Assembly: GCA_028583685.1 (NCBI GenBank)
Contig: JAMXIF010000031.1
Location: forward strand, 6,051,038 to 6,115,037
Length of the DNA: 64,000 bases
Origin: Petaurus breviceps papuanus
Taxonomy: Eukaryota; Chordata; Mammalia; Diprotodontia; Petauridae
Direction: 5' to 3'
Part shown: positions 21,020 to 31,640 of the stretch, in pieces
Position numbering within the stretch: position 1 is the stretch's first letter
Layout: each line of letters starts with the position of its first letter
Position numbers and translations under genes: made by a program
The notes under the pieces: model-generated
Databases searched by the model: none
Told to the model about the DNA's origin: nothing
Seen by the model: only the letters and a program-made list of their open reading frames with translations

Positions 21020-21216
21020 ACAAGACTTCTTAACCTGAGCTCTATGAATTTTTTTTTGATTGATAACCGGATTTCTATATAATTGATTCCTTTCATAATC
21101 CTATGTTGTTTTTTATTTTGCGCATTTTAAAAACTATTCTGAGAAGAGATCCATAAACTTCATCAGACTGCCAAAGGAGTCTGTGAAATAAAAGTTAGAA
21201 GTTAAAAATCATTGAT
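21020..21216 (+). repeat. Ancient MER-type repeat, second copy
   Basis: Starts 'cttcttaacctgagctctatgaa' and continues 'tataattgattcctttcataatcctatg', 'ttttaaaaactattctgagaagagatccataa' and 'cagactgccaaaggagtctgtgaaa'. Parallel to 7341-7490. The beginning TTCTTAACCTG and the ending AGAAGTTAAAAA suggest degenerate inverted ends of a small DNA transposon. Confidence 0.6.
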
Positions 21217-21239
21217 TAATACAGAAAGGACATGAAAGA

Positions 21240-21405
21240 GAATCTACTACAATCTCATAATTTCATAGTTGAAGAAATGAGTCCAGAGTGGCGGAAGCTT
21301 AGCACAGGATCACAAAGCTAGCAAGTGACCGTACTAGGTTCTGATCCAACTCCACCAGTTCCAAACATGGTGCCCTTGTCTTTATGTCACTCTGACTTTC
21401 TTTGG
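21240..21405 (+). repeat. MIR-group SINE fragment
   Basis: 'cataatttcatagttgaagaaatgagtccagagtgg', 'caggatcacaaagctagcaagtgac' and 'ttctgatccaactccaccagttcc'. Confidence 0.6.
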
Positions 21406-21609
21406 ATTTTGAAGATTAACATACTCACATGCCTGTTCTCCCCATCTCTGCAATTTCTCTCTCAAGGCAGCCATACAGCAACTGCTGTCAGCATAAATTG
21501 AGCAAGCTTGCAGATTGCATTCAAAGTCATTGGTTAAGCAACTTTATCTTTAAGAGTAACTTAAAAATCATATTGATAGTCTATGAAATTATTTGGCTAA
21601 TTTATGTTT

Positions 21610-21965
21610 TCTTTTAGTGAAGTGCCAGCCATGTGTTTTTAGCTAGGGCATTCCTAATGCATGGCAATATGAATTATTCATGGCACTTTTCAGGGGTTGC
21701 AGAAACCTTAATATAGCTTTTGTTTCCTAATGTATTTGATGGACTCTTTTGTGTACGGACACATTATATGGGAAATGCTGGCAGGAAAGTAAATTTTAAA
21801 TTATACAGTTTGCAGTCTTGTACAGAGGGATGGGAAAAGATGATTCATCATTTTTCTTGCCTTCCTGTTTACAAGTCTGCCATGCAGCCGGATAATTCAT
21901 GCCCTGTAACCATCTTTTAGCTCATCTCCAAATGCACCTCTGCACCACCACACAACATGTAGAGA
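21610..21965. other. Repeat-free block (possible conserved non-coding element)
   Basis: Rich in octamer/homeodomain-like words: CCTAATGCATGGCAATATGAATTATTCATGG near 21652-21682, given here in two overlapping parts (TAATGCATGG, GAATTATTCATGG). It also has TAAATTTTAAATTATA near 21790. No repeat words at all. Function is inference. Confidence 0.3.
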
Positions 21966-22189
21966 GAGTGCCAATCCGGTACCATAAATCATGTTTCTAT
22001 TAAACAGCAAGGCCACCCAGGGCCTAAAAAGCTAAAAATACATCGTTTATGTGGATATGGTCACCTCTAAGTACCCAAGGTAACAGGAAACTTCAGTGCT
22101 GCCTACTAAAGGGATCCTGGGAATTAAACTGATGTATTTGTGCTCTGAAATATTTGTGCTCTGAGATACCAGTACTCTGAGATCATCAG

Positions 22190-22300
22190 AAATCTTCACA
22201 GATCTAGCATTGTAGGAAAGGGATGTCAGCAATTATCTAATCCAATCTCCTCACTTTATAGATGAGGAAACTAGAAAGGTGAAGCAAGTTGTGAAAGGTC
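22190..22300 (+). repeat. MIR-group SINE fragment
   Basis: 'gatctagcattgtaggaaagggatgtcag', 'aatccaatctcctcactttatagatgaggaaact'. Confidence 0.7.
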
Positions 22301-23110
22301 TATATGGATACTGATAGAGTAGGGTTTACTCAGAATGACTTGTGGATATGTAAATCTGTGTGTCTGGATATAATTATAACTATAGAAAGACTATGGTTAA
22401 TCAAAAGCTTGAATCCATTAGATTCTACACGTGCACACATGCACACACATACATGCATATACATGCTTTTTAAAAAACCAGCCTTATTCAAGTCTTTTGT
22501 TTTTATATATCTATATTTCTTAATATATAACCCTTCCTCACTCATTGAATCATTTTTTATAACAGTAATTTTAAAAAAACAAGGAACGGGGAGCTGTTCA
22601 GCAAAATCAAATAACGCATTAATTATGTCCAACAGCAATGCAGTATTTCACTCCCATGGTCCCCTGTCCCTGCAAAGAGAAGAAGTTGGGGGAGCATGCA
22701 GCTTTCTGTAAGCAAAAGGCATTTACCATTGAAAAGCCTGGAAAAGAGATTTTTAAAATTTTAATTGTGGGGGGGGGGAGAGGGAGTAAGTATACTAGGT
22801 TCATTCTACATTAAACCTAATTTCCCACAATTACATCTCTAATCTTCAACAATGATACCAAAGGTACTACAAGAACTTCCTCTACATATGTCCATTAGTC
22901 TCTACTTATTAAAATAGGAAAGTGAGTGGAGACATTTATTTTAGGAATGATTTCAAATAATAATTTTCTGTTTTGTTGTTAACTAGAATATACAATGAAT
23001 AGTGACATTTCCAATTAAACAAGATTGTATTGTAGTTGTATACAATTATGTACACAAATATTTATACAGACATATTTGTGTGTATATAAATAAATTACTT
23101 ATATGTGTGT
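22301..23110. other. Unassigned DNA with short simple repeats
   Basis: CA/TG-rich patch at about 22425-22470, a G-run at 22767-22775 and TATG-rich DNA at about 23040-23115. No gene seen. Confidence 0.45.
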
Positions 23111-23114
23111 GTAT

Positions 23115-23282
23115 TTGTTTTTATTTTTATTCAGTTGTTTCAGTTATATCTGACTTCATGACCCCATTTGGTTTTTCTTGGCAAAGATACTGGAGGGGTT
23201 TGCCATTTCCTTCTCCAGTGGATTAAGGCAAGTAGAGGTTAAATGACTTGCCCAGGGTCACACATCTACTAAAGGTCTAAGA
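23115..23282 (-). repeat. tRNA-derived SINE with (ACA)n-type tail, minus strand, deleted inside
   Basis: 'cagttgtttcagttatatctgacttcatgacccc', 'tttggtttttcttggcaaagatactggagg' and 'tttgccatttccttctccag', then a jump to 'aatgacttgcccagggtcacac'. Confidence 0.85.
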
Positions 23283-23319
23283 CCAGTATGAAAAGATACA
23301 GACAGACATGAAGTAGGAT

Positions 23320-23757
23320 ATGATGAAAAGAGCTCTGAATTCAGAATTGGGAGATAGTATTCAAGTATCAACTCCCATACCTCCTCCCACACCACCTGTG
23401 TGATTGTGGGAAAGTCATTTCAACTTTCTGAGCCTGTTTTCTCATCTGAAAAATAAGAGTGGTAAATTAGTAGAAGAGGGAGTTGTACTAGATGGTCTCG
23501 GAAGCAGATAGGTGACACAATGGATAGACAGCTGGCCTTGGAGTTGGGATGAACTGAGTTCAAATCCAGCCTGGACACATATCATCTGTATGATTCTGTA
23601 TGTCTCCTAACTGCTGTCTGCCTCAGTTTCTGCTTATGTAAAATGGAGATAAAGATTGCACCTACCTTCAAGGATTATTGTGAGAATCAAATGAAATATT
23701 TTTAAAGTGTTTATCACAGTACTTGGCATAAGGTAGGAACTTGATAAATGCTTCCTT
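23320..23757 (+). repeat. Two Mar1-type SINEs in tandem
   Basis: The first (about 23320-23500) ends in 'ggagttgtactagatggtctc'. The second (about 23503-23757) starts 'gcagataggtgacacaatggatagacagctgg' and runs through 'cctcagtttctgcttatgtaaaatgg' to 'ggcataaggtaggaacttgataaatgc', where its simple-repeat tail begins. Confidence 0.85.
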
Positions 23758-24076
23758 CCTTCTTTCCTCCCTCCCTCCCTCCCTCCCTTCCGACCCTTCC
23801 TCCTTCCTACCGTCCTTATCTGTCCCGGCTGGATCTGAACTCAGTTCATCCCAACCCCCTCCCTCCCCCCCCCCCCCTCCCACCTCCTCCTTCCCCTCCC
23901 CCCCCCACTCCCCCCCCTCCTCTCCTTTCNNNNNNNNNNNNNNNNNNNNNNNNNNNNNNNNNNNNNNNNNNNNNNNNNNNNNNNNNNNNNNNNNNNNNNN
24001 NNNNNNNNNNNNNNNNNNNNNNNNNNNNNCCTTCCTTCCTTCCTTCCTTCCTTCCTTCCTTCCTTCCTTCCTTCCT
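23752..24076. repeat. Polypyrimidine (CCTT)n tract containing an assembly gap
   Basis: C/T-only DNA grows out of the end of a Mar1 SINE. N at 23930-24029 is exactly 100 long, the usual placeholder for a gap of unknown size. The right edge is pure TTCC. Reading frames here are artefacts. Confidence 0.95.
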
Positions 24077-24399
24077 AGCATTTGATAAAAGCAGATATTT
24101 AAATATACAGACTCCAGATCCAGCATTCTTTCCAATACCATGTATTACCCTCATCCTCATAAGTGAGTTTTCCAAATAACTGATGTTTACCCCTACAAGC
24201 ACAAAATCAAGATTTTTTTTTCTGAGCAGGCATTACATATTTCCTTGCCTTCTCAAAAATAGTATTATAAACATAATTTAGCCTTTTCTTGGTGATTCAG
24301 GTTTATTATTTTAAGCATTAATCATTGTGCTATGCCCTTAAAATATGAGAGACTATTTTGGGGGTCTCATTTTGTTTTTGTGTCCATTACTGTTAGACT

Positions 24400-24610
24400 A
24401 ACAGATACTATGAAGTGGAAGGAATACTGAAAGGTTCATGAGGAATCTTGAGCTCTGGTCCTGACTACCCTCCTACCTAGAAGAATGACTTTAGGCAACT
24501 CACTTCATCTCTTTGGCCTCAGTTTTCACATCTGTCAAATGGGGAATCTGTCCTAGGTACCCCATAAGGATGCCATAATAATCAAATGAGACAATTTGTA
24601 TAAAGTTATA
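24400..24610 (+). repeat. MIR-type SINE
   Basis: 'ctatgaagtggaaggaatactg', 'ttggcctcagttttcacatctgtcaaatgggg' and 'taatcaaatgagacaatttgtataaagt'. Confidence 0.75.
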
Positions 24611-25512
24611 TGTAACCATGAAGTCTCCATGAGTGTCATATGTCATTATCTCTATAGTCCTTTCCAGTTAGAATATTTTTTTGGCTCAATGAATTTTTCT
24701 ATCATGGATCCAACCTCTTGCAACTTCTTTTCCAGCTTGCTGCTTCTCATCTGCTCTAGCTTTGGAAATCAGGCCACCAAATCTGTCAAAACTGAATATC
24801 ATTTGAGTCAATAAGCTTTGAATGAAGACCAATAGCCTTTCCCATATAGTATATTTTTAGTGAAACTCCTCTGGGCTGCTGGTTCTTTAAGCAAGTTGAG
24901 GACTTATTTTGTTTTTGCTTATTTCCTATTCTTGATCACCTTCCTGGTCTAGTCAAAATCCAGAAAAGCAAGGTGTTTCTGTAGATAACATTTCTAACCT
25001 ATGCTTCATTAAGGACTAACATTTGTAGACTGTTTTCTGGGTGTCTGGCCCTGTACCAGCTACTTCACATTTGATACCCTTAATTCCCTTCCCCCTACCA
25101 CTGAAGAATTTCTTTTTTTCCCCTTATTGCTTCTGCTAAACCTAGCATATTTGATGACCTTTTCAGGCCTGTGATTCAGAGGCTCAGTTTCCTAGAGATA
25201 AATCACCAAAAGATGGCTTAACTGCTGAAAATTTTATTAAAATGGTTATTATCATGGCTTTATTACTTGCTGAGAATTCTAGGATTTCTCTCTATTCCAT
25301 GGAAGCGAGCCATAGAAAGGCAGCAGAGGATTGCTATTAACTTCAGTTGAATTAAAAGTGTGGCTAGATGACTAGTTCTGGAGTCCATCCCAAACTATGT
25401 CAGATGTAATGGACATTTTAGAACATGCCCAAGTTGAATTAATCCAAAGTTTAAATATGGCTCATTTATATAATTAAAAAGGGTCATGTTCCTTCTTAGT
25501 AATTGTAAACAC
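24611..25512. other. Unassigned DNA
   Basis: About 900 bp with no recognised repeat apart from a short MIR3-like word near 25015-25080. Confidence 0.4.
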
Positions 25513-25563
25513 AATGAACCATTGAATCTCAGAATCAGAAAGGACCTCAGAATTCCCCTAGTC

Positions 25564-25665
25564 CAGTGCTTCTTAAAATGTAAGTCATAATCCCATACGG
25601 GGTTGCAACCCACAGTTTATGAAGTGTTGAAGGGGTCCCAAGTGGGAAAAGTTTAAGAAACCCTG
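25564..25665. mobile_element. Small hAT-type MITE inside the CR1
   Basis: A 102-bp unit beginning CAGTGCTTCTTAAA and ending TTTAAGAAACCCTG (imperfect inverted ends). The host CR1 reads 'ctagtc' before it and 'tgtagtccaaac' after it, compatible with a decayed duplication. Confidence 0.65.
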
Positions 25666-26024
25666 TATTGTAGTCCAAACTGGTACATGAAAAGGAATCC
25701 CTCCTGCAAAATGCTGGACAGATAAATGATCAACTAGCCTTTGTTTAAAGACCTATATTTATAAGGAATATGTAATCTTTCTAAGAGGGCAGCCCCTTTC
25801 CATGTTTGGATGACTGTAGTTATTATATTCCTGATATCAAATGCCAACTTGCCTCTTTGTACCTTCTATCCATTGCCCCTAGTTTTGCTTTCTGAGCACC
25901 AAAATAACAAGTCTTATCTCTCTTCTATGTGACAATGCTTCAGGTATTTGAAGAAAGTTATCTAGTCCCTTTTAAATCTTCACTTCTGAAGTCCAAATAG
26001 CACCACTTCCTTCGTTTGGTTCTC

Positions 26025-26222
26025 ACTAGCAGCTGGGTAGTGCTGGACCTTCTCTTTAAGACTTGAGTTCAAGTCAAGTCTCATTTGCTTACTACCTACC
26101 TGTGCAACCATAGGCAAGTCACTTAACCTCGGCCTCAGTTTCCCCATCTGTAAAATGGGGAAAATAATAATACCTACCTTCCAGCACTGCAAAACTCAAA
26201 GCACTGTATAAATACTAGATAT
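26025..26222 (+). repeat. Mar1-type SINE inside the CR1
   Basis: 'cataggcaagtcacttaacc', 'cctcagtttccccatctgtaaaatgggg', 'aataataatacctaccttccagc' and 'aaagcactgtataaatactag'. Confidence 0.85.
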
Positions 26223-26459
26223 GTCATGGCCTTGATGTTGTCTATCATGCAGGTTGCTTTCTAGATACTCTCCAGTTTACCAGTGTCCTTAGTAATATAT
26301 AGTGCCCAGGATTGAATATAATGCTCTAGATGTGTTCTAACCAGAAGAGAGCATAGAAGGACTACCAACATTTTTATTTGTGTCTCTAAATTCAAAAAGC
26401 ATGAAAAGAAGGATCTGCTACTAAGCCTTTTCTCTGACCTTTGGGATCAGCATATCTGT

Positions 26460-26745
26460 GAATAAAACCCCATGTCAGACCACTTTCCTCTCCTTGTCCC
26501 CCAGAACCACCCTGTATATTCTTACCTCCATGCCTTTACTCACACAGTCCCTTCCACATGTATGCATATTCTCAGAATAGAGAATGTCCTGTCCAAGCCC
26601 ACCCAAGTCCTAATCATCCTTCAAAGACAAGATTAAATTTGACTTCTTCTATGAAGCCTTTGGCAACCATTCCAGCCCACAGTGAGCTCTCTCTTGTGCC
26701 TAACACTCCACAAACTGAGAACATTCAGTTTCCTCTCATTGGAGG
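26460..26745 (+). repeat. L2 LINE 3' UTR
   Basis: 'tgcctttactcacacagtcccttccacatg', 'tcatccttcaaagacaagattaaatttgacttcttctatgaagcctttggcaac' is the L2 'ccttcaaagcccagctcaaa..cctccatgaagcctt' segment. Confidence 0.65.
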
Positions 26746-28185
26746 TTCTTCAAATTAGAACTAAATGGTCAATAACCAGTAGTCTTTCCTTTTTATAGAG
26801 GGGATTTATGCTTCAGATAGGGGTTGCACAGGAACACTATATTTTCTTTGAACTCTCTGATCAGGTCACTCAGTAACCACTGAAATAAATCTATGATCCC
26901 ATTAATTTAGAAATTTCTACCCATGATGCAGATCATACCTTTTCCATGCTTGCCTTTTCCATGCTACTTTTGTCCATGTCTTCCTATAAATTCATGATAG
27001 GGGTTTTATCTAATGTGCTGGAGGCCTTCCTTACTTAATGTATTCTTTGAGTTTATGCTGCTTTATATTATTCCCTGATTATGTATTAATCAAGGCTTTA
27101 TTAAGCACCAACTACATGCCAGGAGCTATATGTAATTTGTACCTTTCCATCTTTAGTAATTTAAGTTCCTCCAGATCAGGGACAGGGCCATATGTGTCTA
27201 AATCCCTTCATAGAGTTTCCCATGCCATTCACTATATTTGATAACAACACTTAGTAAATTTTGAAGCAGCAAACTCTACATTTAAAACCTCTAATTAGAT
27301 GCATTGGTAAGACCACTGTGTTGTGTTTGACTTGGTCTCTTCCATTCTTTCCAGAAGTACTATCTGGCATCTATTTAGGTATAAAATGAAAGTGCATTAA
27401 ATTTGCATTCCTTTGGGGAATTTTGAAAAAAAAATTATGAAATTTTTTGAGATAGCCATAGATACCCTTAAGGCTTTAATGTTAGAGACAGAAACTAATG
27501 GGCTAGAGCATAGCTCTAAAGAGATCAAAGTTATGGGTTCAATGCCTGTACAAGTCAATGAAATTTCTAAAGAAAACCCTGCTCCACTATGCAGTTTATA
27601 CCTGTCCTCCTTTCCCTGAAGTAAGATATGTCCAGCTAAGAGCCTATGAGTGGGAGGCACCCCTAATGGGATAGTAATGATGATGGATTCATTGGCAGGG
27701 GTCCACAAACACGGCAAGGTCATGAGAAATCAAGAGGTTGATTATCAACAGCTAGGGAACAGAGAGAGGTGATAGTCATGTGCAAGTTCTGAAAATATTA
27801 GAGTGGTAGCAACAAAGATAGCCAAACAGACAGAAATGATCAGACCCCTATCTGAGTATCCAGGGAACTAATTCTGCAAATGTGATTGAGTTTATCTTCA
27901 AGGATGCATTTTCCAATTTTATTGATTTGATTTCCTAAACACACTGCATTCTTTTAAGTCATCCTCCAGTCTTGATCATCTGACTGTGTTTCAACTGTTG
28001 ATTCTCCACTAAAGCAATATTATGGTTCTTTTAAAATGGCTACTTCTACATAATAGTAGAAGGTATTTTCAGATCTCACAAAGACAGCAAGGAAGAAAAT
28101 CAGAGTGATTCCATGTGAAACCATTCCCATTACTGGAAATGTAGCTGGAAGTACAAGTTTCACTGACAGTGGTTTATAAAGGAAA
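26746..28185. other. Mostly unassigned DNA with MIR3 and L2 scraps
   Basis: MIR3-like 'tattaagcaccaactacatgccaggagc' at about 27098-27125 and an L2-like end at about 27160-27262. 27263-28185 has nothing I recognise. Confidence 0.45.
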
Positions 28186-28189
28186 AGCA

Positions 28190-28690
28190 ACATGTGCTTT
28201 GTGTTATTTTGAATTGGTTTGGTTTGGGCTTTTTGCAGCCTTTGGACATGGTAACAATCACTTAACTCAGCACAATTTACATATGTTTAAACTCTTTGAT
28301 ATTAGTCCCTGGGGTCATTGCAAATAATTGCAGAGCTCCCTTTTCCCTAAAATATGGAATTCATTTAAGTGTTAACAGTTTTTAATTTGTTGGATGCAAT
28401 GAACATCATTTTGGATAATGGGTTTAAAACAAACATTTTCAGATTGAGAGTCACAGTGACAGCTTCAGTAATCTATTTCTTTCAAAGTGGAAATCACAAT
28501 ATGTCCCCAATGTATAGATCAAGATTATAAATTTGCTGAAGACAGGGCAACTACAGATAAGATAGTTTGTAATATCAAAAGGAAATTCATGTCTGCAGGA
28601 CTTTTCTTGGCATAAGAGGCTCCATGTGTAATCCCATGTAAAGGGATTTCTTTAGGTATCAAATCTGAGCAACATTTTGTGACTTCAGTA
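28190..28690. other. Repeat-free block (possible conserved non-coding element)
   Basis: 500 bp without repeat words. It contains GGTCATTGCAAATAATTGCAG (octamer/C/EBP-like ATTGCAAATAATTGC), TTTAATTTGTTGGATG and CAAAGTGGAAATCAC. No coding frame. Confidence 0.3.
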
Positions 28691-28789
28691 AAAATGACTA
28701 TGAAGCATACCCCCTGTCCTCCTGAGAAAATATCAAATAAAAGAAATGATAATTACAAATATTACCAATCCATTATTCCTGTCCCCCAT

Positions 28790-28985
28790 CATGGTGTAAT
28801 AGAATATTGAACCCGGAATCATAGGGTTTGGTTTGATTTGGAACATATATTCTAACCACCTCATCTTACTGAGGAGAGAACCTGAGACCCAAAGACCCTT
28901 GGCTTAAATACCACAGTGGCAAGGGGCAAATTGGGGATTTGAAACAGGGTCCTCTGACTCCAAATCAGCTTTTATTTCCATGAAC
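28790..28985 (+). repeat. MIR-group SINE
   Basis: 'atattgaacccggaatcatagggtttgg', 'aaccacctcatcttactgaggagag', 'gggatttgaaacagggtcctctgactccaaatcagc'. Confidence 0.7.
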
Positions 28986-29024
28986 TATGAACTAAAGTCC
29001 TGACTTATGACTCTATTTTCACCA

Positions 29025-29128
29025 CTCAAGATCATAAGTTCTTAATCTAGAAGGGACGTCAGAAGTGAGCTAGTCCAATTCATTCTTTTTTTGGATAAGG
29101 AAACTGATACATTAGAAAACTTGGTGAC
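29025..29128 (+). repeat. MIR-group SINE, left part before the half-L1
   Basis: 'gatcataagttcttaatctagaagggacgtcag' and 'gagctagtccaattcattc..ggataaggaaactgatac'. It resumes after 30632 with 'atactgaatgtcacaccaatagtaaatgg'. Confidence 0.7.
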
Positions 29129-30617
29129 CAGAGGGCAAAATAGAGGTTGAAAGAATCCACCAATCACCTCCTGAAAAAGATCCCAAAAAGAAAACTCCTA
29201 GGAATGTTATAGCCAGGTTCCAGAATTCCCAGATCAAGGAGAAAATACTACAAGCAGCCAGGAAGAAATGATTTCAATATTGTGGAAACACAATCATGAT
29301 AACATAGGATCTGGCAGCTTCTACACTGAGGGATCGAAGGGCTTGGAATATGATATTCCAGAGGTCAAAGGAGCTAGGATTAAAACTAAGAATCACCTAC
29401 CCAGCAAAACTGAGTATCATGTTTCAGGGGAAAATATGGTCATTCAGTGGAATAGAGGATTTTCAAGCATTCTTGATGTAAAAACCAGAGTTGAATAGAA
29501 AATTTGACATTGAGATACAAGAAACAAGAGAAACATGAAAAGGTAAACAAGGAAAAGAAATCATAAGGAACTTATCAAAGTTGACCTACTTACATTCCTA
29601 CATGGAAAAAATGAAAATTGTAACTTATAAAACTTTTCTCAGTATAAGAATAGTTGAAGGGAATAGAAACATATATGTATATATATATACACACACATAT
29701 ACACACACATACATACATATGTATGTCTATATAGGAGGGTATATGGGCATATGAATACATATGTGAATGTGTTTATATATGTGTACAGGTATACATAGAT
29801 AGAGGGCACAGGACCAATTTAATAGGAAGGGATGATACTTAGAAGAAGAAATTAAGAGGTGAGAGAGGAATATAATAAGAGGATATGGGGAGAGACAGAA
29901 TGGGATAAACTATCTCATATAGAAGAGGCAAGGGAAAATGGTTACAATGGAGGGGAAGAACAGGAAGGCAAAAGGGAATGGATCAACCTTATTCTCATTG
30001 AATTTGGCTTAGGGAGGGAATGACACACATACTAAATAGGGTATATCACCCTATAGGAGAGTAGCGGGGAAAGGGATGAGATGGGGGATGATGGAAGGGA
30101 TGGTAGGCTGGGGGGGGGAGGAAAGTTGGAAGCACCCACTTTTGAAAAGGGACAGGATCAAAGTAGAGAATAGAATAAGTGGGAGGTGGGATAGGAGGGA
30201 GGGAAATATAGTCAGTCTTTTACAATATATCCACTATGGAAATGTTTTGCATAGCTACACATGTACAACCTGTACTGAATTGCATATCTTCCCAGTAAGG
30301 GTGGGTGACAAGAGAGGAAGGGAATGAATCTGGAATTCAGAGTTTTAAAATCAAATGTTATTAATATTATTTTACATGTAATTGGGAAATAAGACATACA
30401 GGCACTGGGGCACAGAGATTCACTGTGCAAGTCAGAGGGAGTATGGGAGAAGATATGGGAGAGAGCAGATTGGAGGATGGGATATCCAGTGGGATCGCTA
30501 TTTTGGGGTGGTGGGTAGGGGAAAAACAGAGAGAAAATTTGTAATTCAAAATCTTGCGGAAATGAATGATATAAACTAGAAGTTAATAAAGCATTTGATA
30601 AAAAAAGAAAGAAAAAA
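29129..30617 (+). mobile_element. L1-derived insertion without ORF2 (half-L1 / HAL1-like)
   Basis: A ~1.49-kb insertion, 5'-truncated, with an A-rich tail (30600-30617). The perfect duplication AGAAAACTTGGTGAC lies at 29114-29128 and 30618-30632. The left 350 bp translate as the C-terminal domain of L1 ORF1p: V-I-A-R-F-Q-N-S-Q-I-K-E-K-I-L-Q-A-A-R-K (about 29204-29263), then D-L-A-A-S-T-L-R-D-R-R-A-W-N (about 29307-29348), then L-R-I-T-Y-P-A-K-L-S (about 29389-29418), then a TAA at about 29479. Two earlier stops (after R-K-K and before D-L-A-A) show it is dead. No reverse-transcriptase sequence follows. Instead comes a ~1.1-kb non-coding tail with G-rich tracts and TTTTGCAT..CACATGTA words shared with the L1 3' end at 38200-38858. 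ORF1-only L1 derivatives (HAL1) are known from mammals; assignment here is by architecture. Confidence 0.82.
29668..29795. repeat. TA/CA/TATG simple repeat within the half-L1 tail
   Basis: TATATGTATATATATATACACACACATATACACACACATACATACATATGTATG-like DNA, described here by its TA, CA and CATA units. It probably grew from a seed in the L1 tail. Confidence 0.85.
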
Positions 30618-30654
30618 AGAAAACTTGGTGACATACTGAATGTCACACCAATAG

Positions 30655-30850
30655 TAAATGGTCAAGGCAAGACAAACTTAACCAATATTAATTAATCACA
30701 TATTAAGAGTCAATTGTATGCCAGATGTTGTGCTTGAAACTGGAAATATAAATATAAAATAAGACCATTTTGACCCTCAAGGAGTTTATATTCTACTGGA
30801 AGATACATGATCACACATAAGTACAACCAGAATATATACAAAAAAAAAAA
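30655..30850 (+). repeat. MIR3-type SINE with long 3' extension
   Basis: 'aatcacatattaagagtcaattgtatgccagatgttgtgctt' then 'ttttgaccctcaaggagtttatattctactgg' (the 'ccctcaaggagctcacattcta' word that starts the purine-rich ancient repeat). Confidence 0.65.
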
Positions 30851-31205
30851 TTGAGAGAACTAACTGAATTTGGGTCAGAAGGAAATGAGGGTCCTTCAAC
30901 TGCAGACTCAGCCATCTTTTCACTGTACTGTGCTTATATACTGGATTTGGTATGTGGGGCAAGTGAAACTTTCAGAACTTTTCCCCTCATCTGTTAATCT
31001 CATAGAACTGCTGAGAAAAACACTTTGTAACCTACAAAAAATATTATATTAAATTAAGTTTATTTTGAGCATTAAAAATAAAATTGAGTGTTATTTGCCC
31101 CTTGGAAAGGTCAGTACCATAGACAGGACCACTAGCACTTGACCTAACCTTGTTGGAAGGGACTACAATGCAATGGAAAGACCATTCTTCACCCTCATCT
31201 CCCTC
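30851..31205. other. Unassigned DNA
   Basis: Nothing recognised. Confidence 0.4.
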
Positions 31206-31206
31206 A

Positions 31207-31640
31207 CCTCTTCAGAATTAGAAGAGGCATGATCTTGAATTGTATCCTTAGTAATTACTTATTGTGCAACCTTGGGCAAATCATCTAACTTATCTGAGTC
31301 AAAGTTTTCTTATCTGTAAACTAGAGATCACAATACCAATAGTACCTATACTCAAAGTCATGTAAATCAAGTGAGATCTTATATGTAAAAAAGCATAGGA
31401 ATCTCAGGTATCATGTTGTACTTTATACTTTTCAAAGCACTTTCCCACACACTATCCCATTTGATTCTCAAAACCACCATAAAAGGAAGAAAAAGTTTGA
31501 TTATTCTTATTTCAGAGGTGAGGAGAATGATGGAATAAGTGACCTGCCTGAGGTCTTATACTTAATTGATGGCAGAGGTAGGTCTAGAACCCAGGTCTTC
31601 TGAATCCTGGTCTATCCACAGGTCTTTCTACTATCAAGTA
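31207..31640 (+). repeat. Mar1-type SINE then MIR-group SINE
   Basis: The first (31207-31400): 'ttgtgcaaccttgggcaaatcatctaac', 'tcttatctgtaaactagagatcac'. The second (31405-31640): 'tacttttcaaagcactttcccacacactatccc' and 'ctagaacccaggtcttctgaatcctgg'. Confidence 0.75.

Larger units (their letters stand above)
25515..26378 (-). mobile_element. CR1/L3-clade LINE 3' region, minus strand, carrying two insertions
   Basis: On the plus strand: 'ctcagaatcagaaaggacctcag', then (after the hAT insertion) 'tagtccaaactggtacatg', 'tgtaccttctatccattgcccctagttttgctttc', 'caggtatttgaagaaagttatctagtcc', 'gatactctccagtttaccagtgtcctt' and 'gtgcccaggattgaatataatgctctagatgtg'. That is the reverse complement of the CR1 tail that ends in the C-terminal part of reverse transcriptase. 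A hAT MITE (25564-25665) and a Mar1-type SINE (about 26025-26222) lie inside it. No open frame is left. Confidence 0.85.

Noticed and set aside
22304-22711. 135-codon plus-strand frame with hydrophobic stretches
   Set aside because: A/T-rich with a CA repeat in the middle, no family signature, and an overlapping antisense frame of similar length.
23668-24202. Long frames over the polypyrimidine tract
   Set aside because: They span 100 N and simple repeat.
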